Shown: positions 33,376-44,994 of the stretch, in pieces | Layout: every line of letters starts with the position of its first letter | How positions within the stretch are numbered: the stretch's first letter is position 1 | NCBI GenBank assembly: GCA_011799875.1 | Contig: CM022300.1 | Span: 167,603,837 to 167,667,836 of the forward strand | DNA length: 64,000 bases | Direction of reading: 5' to 3' | Source: Thinopyrum elongatum | Taxonomy: Eukaryota > Streptophyta > Magnoliopsida > Poales > Poaceae | Program-made: the position numbers and the translations under genes | Notes under the pieces: model-generated | The model's input: only the letters and a program-made list of their open reading frames with translations | What the model was told of the DNA's origin: nothing | Database searches by the model: none

Positions 33376-36300
33376 ACAAGAAATCTCGTCCCGAGATTTT
33401 AAGAGGTGGAGTAAGGGGGAACGATCTGGTTACGAAATTCTAACGAATCTTCTCAGTCTTGGTTGCTCTTCTCGAAGAGATCGATCTATTACGTTGATGT
33501 CTTCATTTCTCTGCTTCAGGTCATGATGATGAAGTCGGCATCCTTTCTTCGGGAACTTCATCGTACTTACGAAAGAATAAAGGGTGGGTATTCCAGGAGA
33601 ACGGACCTCTGCAAGTTTGACTATCTGGTCGATAACATCGGGGAAGGTGGCTGAAAGTAACTCTCGAATTGAAACTTAAGAAAATATCGAGAGCAAAGTA
33701 AGGAGGTATCATGGGAAGTTTCGAGCGGGCGGACAATCGTTCGATGCCTAAAACAGGGCGTGAAAGGGGTTCAAAGCAACGGGAATAAGTATTGTGTCTG
33801 ATTCCAAAATAGAACAATAGGAAGGTGGCCCGTGAATTACATACGAAGTCAAACGTGAGGATTGACTTTGGGAACAGGGGTGTACAGGAGAGTCAGGTTT
33901 CGATCCTGTGGAACTATGGGTTATGGGCCCACCATGTGGGTTAAAAGTAGGGGGACGATGTCATCTTGCATGATCATGATAGCAAGGCATGTCGGAGAAT
34001 AGACTGTCATTTATGTCAGCAACAACATCGGTACCAAGGGCGAGGGACGAAGAGAACCATTTTCCTGCTCATTGAAATGAGGCAGACCAATAGGCAAAGT
34101 TCTCGTCCATCGGTGGTTACCGAAATGTCATCAACAATAGTAACACGGTCTTACTGACAAGGTTGTACACCAGGGTGTTTACATAAGCAGCGAATTATTA
34201 CTGCTTAGATCATATAAACCACGAGAAAGGTTAAACAAGACAATGGAAAGGAAAATGTGATTATCAGATTAAACAGAACAATGAAAAGGAAAATGGGTTT
34301 AAACACATATTTCAGTGGTATATCCTTCCCAAGGACAAGCAAAGCATGATATCCATGACATGATATAATGTAGAAAACCCTTTAGGTAAGGGAGAGAAAT
34401 TTAAAGACATTACCCATACAACGGTGTTGGATAATTGATAAATAAAATTTAGCATTGTGCTTCAAATGTTTTTATTGCTAATCGGAGTACCACAGACATG
34501 CTTAGAGATAACATTGGCACGGTCTTCAAGCAAAGGTCAGACTTTGGATACACAATGGATCCATCAGGAACAACTCATAGAGTAAGTTTTATAATTTCCT
34601 CATGGATGAATTGCTAAACTTGCTAAAAAGGAAACTATAACAATAGTCCTCTAGCCAGGTGTGCTAGGCATGACATCACCTTGCCGGGTCATATAAGACC
34701 AACGTTATAACTCTTGGAAATATGTTCCAACCATCATATCTGACCGAGATTTAGATCCGATTGGTGTCAGGATACATCAGACTCAGGATGCCTGAGAAGA
34801 AAGGTGCAACACAAATTGATGAGATGACATTGTAAGATTCTCGGGAAATGAACTATAGAAGCAAGTTCCGAATCATGAGTTCATCATTAAACCAAGGAGA
34901 GAATGAGGAGGTGGCTGATGAACTCAGTGACAATTCATCGAGATTTCCAAAAGATGGATTTCCACAATTATGTGAACAAGGAGATAACATTTGTCAGATC
35001 AAATGATATAATGAGGTATGCTCGAGGAAAACATACTCGATTAAACATTGGTTGACAGGTGCGCCCGAAATATGGGCATAGGTAGCCTGATCAATTGTTA
35101 GAATGGTGATTCAATAACCGATAGGCTAAGATTGAACTGTCGATCATTAACTTCAAAGCAATAGGGTTGCTAGAAGTGCAGAATCCAAACAGCACCGTTC
35201 ACTTGTTAGTACCCCGGCTAGAATCAACACGGGGACCAAGAAAGAATGGTGATGGTGAGAAGTATCACTATACCAAGAATTCTTAAGAGGTGGAGCAATC
35301 CTCACAACATTCTTGATATAGAAGATACTAATACTACAAGGTAGAACATAACCTAAGCTAGATAGCAAGGAAATCAAGGTTCAACACAAAACATGAATAA
35401 GTTTGTGTTGGGGGAAGGCAAGAATGTTGTCGATGATAACACAAATCATCGAGGGGCAAGGATGGTATTTCCCATCATGAATTCGATTGATATCCTGGAA
35501 GAGCTCAAAATGTTGATGATGATCACGACACAATTGTCGAGAGATTTCATGAAGGTGTAATCGATCAGCGATGACATCAAGTCAAAGGAATGATGAAGCG
35601 AAAGGTTATTGGAACCACGGGTACGTCACAAACTCGGAATCAAGCTTGTTGTTCAAGGCGAAATGATATGACGAGGAAAGTCGACGTAAGCTCAGCTCAT
35701 CATCGAAAATTGTGCTCCGGGAAGAAGGACCAGGTAGCACAGTTATAAAGTTGCACGATAATGATATAGCCGATCAGGCTAGGAATGACTTGAATGATTA
35801 ATAAACTCATAAACAACGAAGATTACTTCGAGTTATTGAATCGGAGTGCGGAATTGATTCACTTATCGGTGCCCTTGAGTATCTAACAACTCAGAACCCG
35901 GGGAAAATTGGAATCGGTGAGAAATAATACTTGAAGAAGAACTCATAAGAAGTAATATGGTTCTGTGATATTATCGAGATACCACGAGGTAATACTCGAA
36001 GGTAGATCATAATAGAGGTTGGACGGGTGCATTGATCTGCAGAGGACAAGTGGTTTAACTTGTCTGAGAAATTGAATCAAAGGGGAACAATATGGTCAGA
36101 ACCACATTTGTAAATGATCAAACCACAGATACAAGAAGAACTTATAACAAGGGGGTAACTATTTTACGAGAAGCTTCCATGATATGATATGCATCGTGTC
36201 CATGGGCATGAACGCAAAGTTCAAGGTCGACTCGCACTTCTTCAATGTATAACCTTCCATTCACTTCTCGTTTCTTTTCGAAATGACATTAATTGTTGAA

Positions 36301-37561
36301 AGGTTTACCTGGTGCAATACCAAATAAGTATGACCCGTGAAATCTTTTGGGTTTGCACAGATTAGGGAAGGCATTGGTTCAACCCATCAGGTATCTTAGG
36401 AACATATACTACAAAGTTCAGAAGTAAATAACTCAAGTTCGAAAGCAGAGCATCGTTGGCCATATCAGAGAATAAGATTTAACAATGGCATTATGTATCA
36501 GGGAAAGAACTTCTCGAGGTTTTTGTATACAAAGGACACTGTCAGATGAAAATTGAACAAAGGATCTGATGGTCCATGACGGAGCTGATGTGAGCATTGG
36601 CACACAACCAGTGGAAGAAACAATGCAAAGGCATTGAATTATAGAAACAACTGACTAAATCAAAGCTCAGATGCAAAGGAATTATGATTTCCAATTCAAG
36701 GGATTGGAAGAAAACGCTCTGATTAAGGATGGATAAGTTGAGTAGGCTTAGGGGTACAATCGATGGCGATTTGATTGGTCGAGATCCAGCTCATGTTTAA
36801 AATGACGTCTGAGCTGGAAGGATGAATTCTAGGATCTGATTGAGCATTGCGAGCATTCGCACTTATTGAATCAATGGATTCAAAATGATAGTGACAAAGG
36901 ACGCCAATAAGATTACTATACTTATGGGATTGACCATAATGCAAGCAAGCAAGAATTTCAAGAGCAATAAGCTGTTGAGGATTTTTGGAAGATCGAATAG
37001 TATTTCGAAGACCTTTGTGAAACACATGAACAACTGGTGATGAGCGGATACTTGGTATGTGCGAGGAATTATCCGTAGGGGTATTAATGCGAAAAAGAGC
37101 TGCAAAGCAGTGGGCACAAAGGATTCTCAGAATATCGGAGAATTTTTCAGGGTATCAAGTAATAACAAGGGCAACTAGGAACGAAGGTATGAACGACAAG
37201 TGTAAGTAGTTATCCATAAGGGTTTATCGGTGGTCGGGAATAGCAAAAGCGGTGGGCACAAAATCTTGGGAGAATATCGGAGAGTATCTTCGGAATCTTC
37301 TGGTGCACCAAGTAATCATCTGGAGTAAGGGCTCTCCGGGAGGAAGTAGTTACGAGAACCTAGAGTCGGCGTTAGTAAAATCATTTAACCCGAATAGAAG
37401 AGAGATCAGAGTTCCAGAGTATAGGTCGAGGAATAAAATATCCTAATACCACCCAATGGCGACGTGGGCCTGTAAGCCACACAGCCATGTTAGTAAAAGT
37501 TTTGCAATGACTAGACTCACTTCGGCCAAGGAGTTGGAAGGGGGATTCCTACAGGCAGTCG
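33376..37561. other. Interior of the nested Gypsy element, no coding capacity seen
   Basis: About 4.2 kb in which the longest frame is 100 codons and none shows gag, protease, reverse transcriptase or integrase motifs on either strand. It therefore holds only replication signals at its edges. Whether this is a coding-less family or a decayed coding region cannot be told here. Confidence 0.7.
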
Positions 37562-37573
37562 GCTCTGATACCA
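37562..37573 (-). other. Primer-binding site for initiator tRNA-Met
   Basis: On the - strand TGGTATCAGAGC starts three bases after the LTR end. It sets the element's direction. Confidence 0.8.
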
Positions 37574-40500
37574 ACTTGTGACACCCCCGATTTGATCGTA
37601 CACTAATCATACACGCAAATGTGTACGATCAAGATCAGGGACTCACGGGAAGATATCACAACACAACTCTAAACACAAATAAGTCATACAAGCTTTAATA
37701 TTACAAGCCAGGGGCATCGAGGGCTCGAATACAAATGCTCGATCATAGACGGGTCAACGGAAGCAACAATATCTGAGTACAGACATAAGTTAAACAAGGT
37801 GCCATAAGATGGCTAGCACAAACTGGGGACATAGAACGAAAGAGGCGCGGGCCTCCTGCCTGGGATCCTCCTAATTACTCCTGGTCGTCGAAGGCCTGCA
37901 CGTATAAGTAGGCACCCTTGGTGTAGTAGGGGTCGTCGTCGACGATGGCGTCTGGCTCCGGGGCTCCAGCAACTGGTTGCGACGTCCGAGAAGAATGGAA
38001 AAGGGGGAAAAGAGGGAGCAAAGTAACTGTGAGTACTCATCCAAAGTACTCGCAAGCAAGGATCTACACTACATATGCATTGCTATCAATGAAATGGGTA
38101 GTATCTGTGGACTGAACTGCAGAATGCCAGAATAAGAGGGGGAGAAGCTAGTCCTATCGAAGACTACGCTTCTGGCAGCCTCCATCTTGAAGCATGTAGA
38201 AGAGAATAGCTGGTAAGTTAACCAAGTAACAACGTATAGCATAATCCTACCCGGCAATTCTCCCCTCGTCGCCTTGTGGGAAAGCGATCACCGGGTTGTC
38301 TCTGGAACTTATCTGGGTGTGTTTTATTAAGTATCCGGTTCTAGTTGTCATGAGGTCGGAATACAACTCCGGGTCGTCCTTTTACCGAGGGACACGGCTA
38401 TTCAAATAGACAAACTTCCCTGCAGGGGTGCACCACATTTCCCAACACGCTCGATCCTTCCGGCCGGGCACACTTTCCTGGGTCATACCTGGCCTCGGAA
38501 GATCAACACGTTGCAGCCCTACCTAGGCTCAACAGAGAGGTCAGCACGCCGGTCTAAATCCTAAGCGCGCAGGGGTCTGGGCCCATCGCCCATTGCACAC
38601 CTACACGTTGCGAACATGGCCGGAAGCAGACCTAGCCCCCTTAATACAAGTGCAGGCGTTCTAGTCCAATCCGGGGTGCGCCGCTCAACCGCCGATGTCC
38701 AGAAGGCTTTGGCTGATACCACGACGTCGAGAGCCCATAACTGTTCCCACGTATTTGGTTAGTGCGTATAGGCTCGTAGCCAGACTCAGATCAAATACCC
38801 AATCTCGTTAAGCGCGTTAATTGATATAACCACGGACACCGACTAGGACCAGGCCCACCTGTCTCCTAGGTGATCACAACCTGCCCTGTTACTCCGCCAC
38901 AAAGTAACACTCAGGGGCCGTCGGGAACCCAGGCCCACCACTACCTGGGTGGAACCACATGCCCCTTCAGCCCCCATATCCGAACAATAACATAAGAAAT
39001 GTAATAGTATATAGTATATGCCCGTGATCACCTCCCGAAGTGATCACCGCCCAGTAGTATAGCATGGCAGACGGACAAGAGTGTAGGGCCTCTGATGTAA
39101 TACTAGCAACCTATACTAAGCATTTAGGATTGCAGGTAAAGTATCAACAGTAGCAACAAGGACAGGCTATGCAGTAGTATAGGATCAAACCGCCAACAGT
39201 AACAATACTCTATTGCAAGCAGTAGAGGGAAAGAGTAGGCGATATCGGGGTGGTCAAGGAGGGTTTGCTTGCCTGGAAGCTTTGCAAATGAAAACGGATC
39301 TCAATGGTGAAGTAGTCGATCACCGGATCAACCGCGGTCTCGGGGTCTACCGGAAAGAAGTAACGGAGGGGGAACATAATAAATAACAAAGTAAACAAAT
39401 GCATTACAAAGCATGACAAGGCAAAACGTTGTCCTAAGGGTGATCTAACGCAGTGCTACGCGGTACAGGTGAAGGGGGAAAACATTCGGGAATGTTTTCC
39501 CGGTGTTAGGCATTTTCGGACAGATGAAACAGAGGGGAAAGGTTCCATGTTCGCTATGCTAGAGGCATGTGACAGATGAACGGACTGCGTATTCGGATCC
39601 GTCATATTTTTCTGATCATTTTTCATATATAAAACTTTTTCATCTGACTTACGGTTAATTTTCTATTAATTTTCTAAGTTTTAACCATTTCCTGGAATTT
39701 AAATTAATTCGAAAATAAAACAGTAAATAGTTTTTGTCACCTAGTGTTACTCTAGCCTATGAGTATGACTGTGGGGCCAGTGGGGCTGGGTTGACCCAGT
39801 CAAAGGTTGAATGGTCAAAGGATGAATAGTGTAGGCGGGACCCGGCTGTCATTGTCTCAGCTTTATTAGATTAGTTTGTTTTGTTTAATTATCAGAGGGC
39901 CCCTCTCTCATTGGGCCACTAGGCTAACCTAACAATTAATTAACCTAACTAAGGCTTCTAATTAGTGCCTAAACTAATTGGCCTAGCCCACAGGCTGTGA
40001 GCTAGCCGGCCTCACATGGATGGCACACACGCACGCATGTGTGCGGCGGCCATGGCCATGGCGTTGGCCAAGGGAGGCACTACGCGGGGGGGAGCGGGGG
40101 CAAGCAAGCGGGGCACGGCATGGCGTGCACAGCCAGCAGGCATAGGCCGGGGCGAGCAGCGGCACTAGCAGTAGCGAGCAGCGGCAGCGTGTGGATGCGG
40201 GGCAGCGGCGATGGCGGCAGTGGAGCACGGCAGAGGTGGGTGCGGGGGCTCCGAGGCGGCGCTCGCGGGCCTTCGGCGGCGGCAGCGGTACCAGGTAGCG
40301 CGACACGCAGCAGCAGCGGGGCAGAGGACAGCAGCGCAGCAGGGGAGCACGGGCTACGCGGGCGAGGAGCAGTAGCGGCGGGGCACGGCCAGGAGCAGAC
40401 AGGCACGGGCGGCTGCCGGCGCGCGCGTGGCTCCGGGCGCGGCGGGGCACACAGGGTGCGACGAGCATGAGCCAGGGCGAAGCAGGCGCGGGGACGCACA

Positions 40501-41141
40501 AGAACAATGGAGGCGCGGCCCCAGGCGCGGCCGGAGCAAAACGAAGAGGACGACGGGACTACGGCTCTACCTAGCTACAGCTCGAAACCGAGATTAAGGA
40601 CAGGGGGAATTGCAGTGGTGCTTACAGCAAGTTTGGAGAGATGCTCTGCGCAGCCGGGGATGCTCGGAGTCGATCAAATCGAGTGAGGGCGCACGTTGGA
40701 GCAGAGGAAGGGATCGACTCGATCCGGTCGAAGCAGAGGCATTCGGCTCGTGTTCTTCAGCGTAGAGGAAGCAGCGGAGTCAAGCGGAGCTCTTGGCTCA
40801 ATCCTAGGCGATGGGGAGGGCAGTAGCCACGGTGGTGGCGACGGCGCGGCCATGTGTCTCCCGGTGGAGCTCGAGAATGAGCGAAAATGGCGCGGGGAAA
40901 GGGAGGGAATGGCGCTAGGGTTCGCTTGGGGAGGGGGGTGCGAGCGCTAAGCAGGGCGAGAGGGGCCGTGGATGCGCGCCACGGCGCCATGGTGTCCGTG
41001 GATATGCTCCATGCAGTGAGTGCTCCTCTTCGGCGCCCTCAGCGCCTGTTAGCCTAGCTGGCGCTCGAAGACGCGCTGTAGTGGGTCGGCCCAGCTTCGC
41101 TCGAGTATCCTCAAAAAACAAATGGCAAGGAAAAAATGCTT

Positions 41142-41212
41142 CTGTACGTGGGATTTGAACCCACATGCTATTGTCAATGGACTTCGCTTTAGAACCACTG
41201 CACCACGTCGCT
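41142..41212 (-). other. tRNA-like sequence inside left arm of the Mutator-like element
   Basis: On the - strand there is an A-box-like TGGTGCAGTGG (41205-41195) and a B-box-like GGTTCAAATCC (41161-41151), 33 bases apart, with a TΨC-type arm GTGGG...CCCAC. No convincing acceptor stem or anticodon arm, so it is not a working tRNA gene. Confidence 0.5.
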
Positions 41213-41984
41213 TTGTTGTGCTTTATTGGAAAACAGTACTACTTGACCCATGTTTCAGTCCCAGTACAAATATTTGAAAAAAGGAAACCGAAATTTGTGA
41301 TTTTTTAAAAATTTCATCAATTTTAAAAAAGAGTTCACGGATTTTCAAAGAAATGTTCACGAAAATAAAAAATTCATCAATTTTGAAAAACGTTCACGGA
41401 TTCAAAAAAAGTTCAATGGATTTGGAAAAAGTTCATTGATTTTTATATAAAAATCTCGAATTTGAAAAATATTCACCAGATTTTGAAAAAAAGTTCATTG
41501 ATTTGGAAAAAGTACATCGGTTTTGATAAAGAAATGTTCATGCATTTGAAAAAAGTTCACCGGATTTTGAAAAAAAGTTCATTGATTTAGAAAAAGTTCA
41601 TCGGTTTTGATAAAAAAAATGTGCATGCATTTGAAAAAAGTTCACCAGATTTTGAAAACATGTTCACAGATTTAAAAAAGGTTCATCGGTTTTGATTAAA
41701 AATGTTCATAATTTGAAAAAAGTTCATTGATTTCAAAAGATGTTCACGGATTTTCAAAAAGAGTTCACGAATTCCAAAAAAGTTCATGAATATCGAAAAA
41801 GTTTCATCAGATTCAGAAAAAAAAAGTTCATCAATTCTGATGGAAAAAGTTCAATTCTGATGGAAAAATTAAAAAGAAAAAGGAAAAAAGAGAAAAGAAA
41901 AGGATCACATATTTTTGAAAAAAGAAAATAAAAATAAAAAAGGAAAAGGTAAAAAGAGAAAAAGAATGTAGCAAACCATGTCAG

Positions 41985-42050
41985 GTTGGCTGGCTAGTTG
42001 GCTATCGGCGCTAGCACAGAAGGAGAGAGGTCACGGGATCGAATCACGTA
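41985..42050 (+). other. tRNA-like sequence inside right arm of the Mutator-like element
   Basis: On the + strand there is an A-box-like TGGCTAGTTGG (41991-42001) and a B-box-like GGATCGAATCA (42036-42046), 34 bases apart. It is followed by CACGTACGGTACTCATTTTT, matching what follows the mirror copy on the left (CACGTACAGAAGCATTTTTT). The two face each other as parts of one long inverted repeat. Confidence 0.45.
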
Positions 42051-42710
42051 CGGTACTCATTTTTGTGGCGTTTTAAAAACAGAAGGAAAAAGGGTATCTG
42101 CGCCGGCCCAAAGCAGAGGGGTGGGTGTGCGCCCGTTTGCGCCGATGCCTTTAACCGGCGCAACGGGCGCCGAATAGGATTTAGTCCACGTAGCCCCCTC
42201 TGCTACAGGTTGAAGAAAACAAGGGTGGGCTGGGCCTCTTCTATTGTTAAATGGGCTAAGTGTACAATAGCACATCTGCCTGTTTTTTTTATTTGCTCTA
42301 CAGTTTTGTCATTTATTTTGCGGCTAAATGAATTTTGTTCTTTGTGAACTTGGCACATAAACCCAGTGCATTAGCCTAGGGCCACGCACAAGGTTTCATG
42401 TGGTTTGGGAGAAGTAAGAATATTTGTTGGAATTTAAACGACCAATTTAAATGTTGCGGGTCTACTAAATAATGGCAAGGCCAAAAATAAAAATTCCAAT
42501 TTGAGTTGATTTCTCCATGAAAATTACTTGGGGATTATTTATAACATCTCGAACATTTTTGTTTGCGTTTTTGAAGAAGTAAATATTTGACTGTATTTTA
42601 AATTTGAATCGATTTCGAATCAATGCGAGTTTATCAACAATAACCGAGGTGACGTGGCATCATTAGCAGAGGTTCACTGTAGGTTAATTATCCGAGCGTC
42701 ACAACTGGAC

Positions 42711-43400
42711 AGTCTAATATGAGGCAAACCACTTCGCTACATTGTACCATTAAACTAAGCTCACTGTGGATGTTTCATAGTAGATGACGTTGCTGGAAGA
42801 GGCACAACCGTGCAAGGGGGTGCGGTAGATGATGCAGAGGAGCCGCCAGGGACAACGGAGCAGTGCCGGCGATGGGGGCGATGCCGTGCCCGAAACCCTA
42901 GCTGCGGGGAGGGGTTGGGAACGAGCGCTGGAGGCTGCGTGTGGCGGCTCTGGCCGGAGGGGAGGACGCAGTGGAGGGAGGCGAGGTCGGGGCGGAGCTG
43001 CGCGTCGACCATAACCATCGGGGTCGCCGGAATCAGTCGGCATTGCGTGGTACAACCAGGGTTTGAGGGAGAGACAGAGAAGGCTCACGGGTAGATGGCT
43101 GGGTGTGGTGCTCAGTGGGGGCGGATACAGGCGCTGCCTGAGGCAGGGCAGGGGAGGGGCAGAGGGGCCGGCGGTGGCAAGCTGCGAGAAGAAGGCGAGG
43201 TAGGCGGCCGGCGACTGCGGGAGAGACAATGGGGATCGCTTAATCTCTCTCTGTAAATTTTTTTTTGAGACAAATCTCTCTGTGTAGTTTTATTTATCTT
43301 TATATTTTGGCTTGGGCTTTGATTTGGAAATAGAGAGAGAGCGTTACGAGAGGGAGAGTGGGCTTTTTTTTCAGCCCAATTAGCAAATATGCCTAGCCTA
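42711..43400. other. CACTA interior right of the nested element, with a GC-rich block
   Basis: A - strand frame at 43229-42750 (159 codons, start MSLPQSPAAYLAFFSQL) is Pro/Ala/Arg-rich. The block is GC-rich and followed on the - strand by AT-rich sequence, which would suit a captured first exon. I see no known domain, so I do not call a gene. Confidence 0.35.
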
Positions 43401-43404
43401 TTTT

Positions 43405-43790
43405 CCAGTCATTATTGGTGGCGTGGGCTGCAAAGGGTATTGGTGGCGTGGGCTGAACTGTACGCGTCATCAGTAACTTGTTCAATTTTTTTGGTTTTTG
43501 AACAATTTGTCGCAAGTTACTGGCGGCGTGGAAAAAAAGTCACACGACACCAGTATGTTGATTACTGGTGGCGTGAAGAAATTTACACGTCACCACTAAC
43601 TTCCCACCGGGTAGGCTGCTGGATCCTAAATAGTAATGGCGTGGATTTTAGGCAACACGCCACCAGTAATGACATAGTGGTGGCGTACCAAATATGCCAA
43701 TGCCACCACTATTTAAAAAAATAGTGGTGGCGTGGATTAAAAATGACGCGCCACTAATTAAAGTTGTGGCTAGCCCTTTTTCCACTAGTG
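43405..43790. repeat. CACTA right subterminal and terminal repeats
   Basis: Seven or so copies of (A/T)(C/T)TGGTGGCGTG-like motifs on both strands, then GGCTAGCCCTTTTTCCACTAGTG. They mirror the left end. Confidence 0.85.
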
Positions 43791-43793
43791 TCC

Positions 43794-44994
43794 ACCGAAG
43801 GGGGCCCACCAGTTGCCCACAAGGCAACAGGGTGCGGCCACCCCCCTGGGCGCGCCCTGATGCCTCGTGGGGCCCACGTGGCTCGCTGACTCTAATCTCA
43901 AGCCTATAAATTCCTTCTCCCCGAGAAAAAAATAAGAGAAGAAGTTTCATCACGTTTTACGATACGGAGCCGCCGCCACCTCCTGTTTGTTCTTCATCGG
44001 GAGAGCTGGTCTGGAGTCTGCTCGGGGCTCTAGGGAGGGTGATTCGTGACCATCATCATCACCAACCTTTCTTCATCAACAATTTCATGATGCTCACCAT
44101 CGAGAGTGAGTAATTCCTTCGTATGCTTGCTGGACGGTGATGGAGTTGGATGAGATTTGTCATGTAATTGAGTCAATTTGTTAGGGCTTGATGCCTAGTA
44201 TCCACTATGTTCCGAGATTGATGTTGCTATGACTTTGCTATGCTTAATGCTTATCACCAGGGCCCAAGTGCCATGATTTCAGATCTGAACCCTTTATGTT
44301 TTCCTGAATATATTTGAGTTCTTGATCCTATCTTGCAAGTAATATGCACCTATTACGTGTTATGATCTACATACCCCAAAGAGATAATATTTGGGATTCG
44401 TTCCGGTGATGACCATAGTTTCAGGAGTTCATGCATTCACTATGTGTTAATGCTTTGTTCCGGTTCTCTATTGAAAGGAGGCCTTAATATCTGTTAGTTT
44501 CCTTATGGACCCCGGTGCCATGGGAGGGTAGGACAAAAGATGGCATGCAAGCTCTTATTATAAGCATGTATGACTATATATGGAATAAATGCCTGCATTA
44601 CATTGATGAATTGGAGCTACTATGTATCGCTCTAGGTTGTGACTGTTATATGATTAATGTCATCCAACACAAATATCCATCACTGATCCAATGCCTACGC
44701 TTTTTGCATATTTATCTTTGCTAAATTACTTTTGTTGTTGTTGTTGATACAATCACTACAAAATTGCTACTGTTACCGTTACTATTGCTACTGTTACTAC
44801 CGCTATCAAACTATCATACTACTGTGCTACTAAACACTTTGCTGCATATATTTATTTCTCCGGGTGTGGTTGAATTGACAACTCAACAGCTAATACTTGC
44901 AAATATTCTTTGGCTCCCCTTGTGTCAAATCAATAAATTTGGGTGAAATACTACCCTCAAAACTATTGCAATCCCCTATACTTGTGGGTTATCA
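43794..44994 (+). repeat. Athila 2 3' LTR, second segment
   Basis: Continues from 27358 after the TCC duplication and ends TTGTGGGTTATCA. It includes a TATA box and the sequence shared with 20405-21443. The LTR rebuilt from both segments is about 1.4 kb. Confidence 0.9.
43915..43920 (+). promoter_or_regulatory. Athila 2 LTR TATA box
   Basis: TATAAA within GCCTATAAATTCC, in the 3' LTR. The matching position of the 5' LTR is missing. Confidence 0.5.

Larger units (their letters stand above)
41017..42184. mobile_element. Mutator-like DNA transposon, non-autonomous, 1.17 kb
   Basis: Present in the right LTR and absent from the left LTR, so its limits are set by comparison. The flanks are TCCATGCAG and TCCACGTAG, a 9-bp target duplication with two transitions. 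The ends share an inverted motif: TGAGTGCTCCTCTTCGGCGC inward from the left, CTAAATCCTATTCGGCGCCC inward from the right. The interior is made of degenerate AAAGTTCATCGATTTTGAAA units (41290-41870) with no gene. A 9-bp duplication and GGCGCC-rich inverted ends fit Mutator-like elements. Confidence 0.8.
29453..42705 (-). mobile_element. Non-autonomous Gypsy element with about 4-kb LTRs, nested in the CACTA
   Basis: The LTRs are 29453-33362 and 37577-42705, with TGTGA...TCACA ends. The 5-bp target duplication ACTGG is exact (29448-29452 and 42706-42710). A primer site complementary to initiator tRNA-Met is read on the - strand beside the right LTR and a purine tract beside the left LTR, so the element runs on the - strand. 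The 4.2-kb interior has no gag or pol frame. The right LTR is about 1.2 kb longer because it contains a Mutator-like insertion. Confidence 0.92.
37577..42705 (-). repeat. 5' LTR (right copy) of the nested Gypsy element, with a Mutator-like insertion
   Basis: TGTGACACCCCCGATTTG to CCGAGCGTCACA. It matches the left LTR over its whole length except for an insertion at 41017-42184. A GC-rich block at 40040-40560 corresponds to 31840-32400. Confidence 0.9.
27359..43790. mobile_element. CACTA transposon with intact ends, carrying a nested Gypsy element
   Basis: Left end CACTAGTGCAGAAAATGC and right end, read inward, CACTAGTGGAAAAAGGG. The 3-bp target duplication TCC is exact (27356-27358 and 43791-43793). 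Joining the flanks restores Athila LTR sequence. Subterminal repeats with the core GGTGGCGTG occur on both sides (27400-27560 and 43410-43735). Without the nested Gypsy element the CACTA is about 3.2 kb and has no transposase gene, so it is non-autonomous. Being cut-and-paste it has no coding strand; the strand is left open. Confidence 0.92.
20405..44994 (+). mobile_element. Athila element 2, decayed, interrupted by a CACTA element
   Basis: Parts in order: 5' LTR lacking its first 367 bp or so (20405-21443), tRNA-Asp-type primer site, remnants of gag and protease, a sense-strand extra gene (24031-25041), a long AT-rich 3' region, a purine tract, and a 3' LTR split into 27156-27358 and 43794-44994. 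Reverse transcriptase, RNase H and integrase are absent. The CACTA insertion and everything within it (27359-43790) are younger. Removing them leaves an element of about 8.2 kb. Confidence 0.85.

Noticed and set aside
33372..33386. CACTACAAGAAATC, a CACTA-like start, beside the nested Gypsy LTR
   Set aside because: It is part of the element's own interior next to its purine tract. There is no matching end and no 3-bp duplication.
41142..41212. Functional tRNA gene
   Set aside because: A and B boxes fit, but no convincing acceptor stem or anticodon arm can be drawn. Kept only as a tRNA-like part of a transposon arm.
44755..44770. CACTACAAAATTGC as a possible CACTA start
   Set aside because: The same sequence is at the equivalent place in the 5' LTR (near 21198), so it belongs to the Athila 2 LTR.
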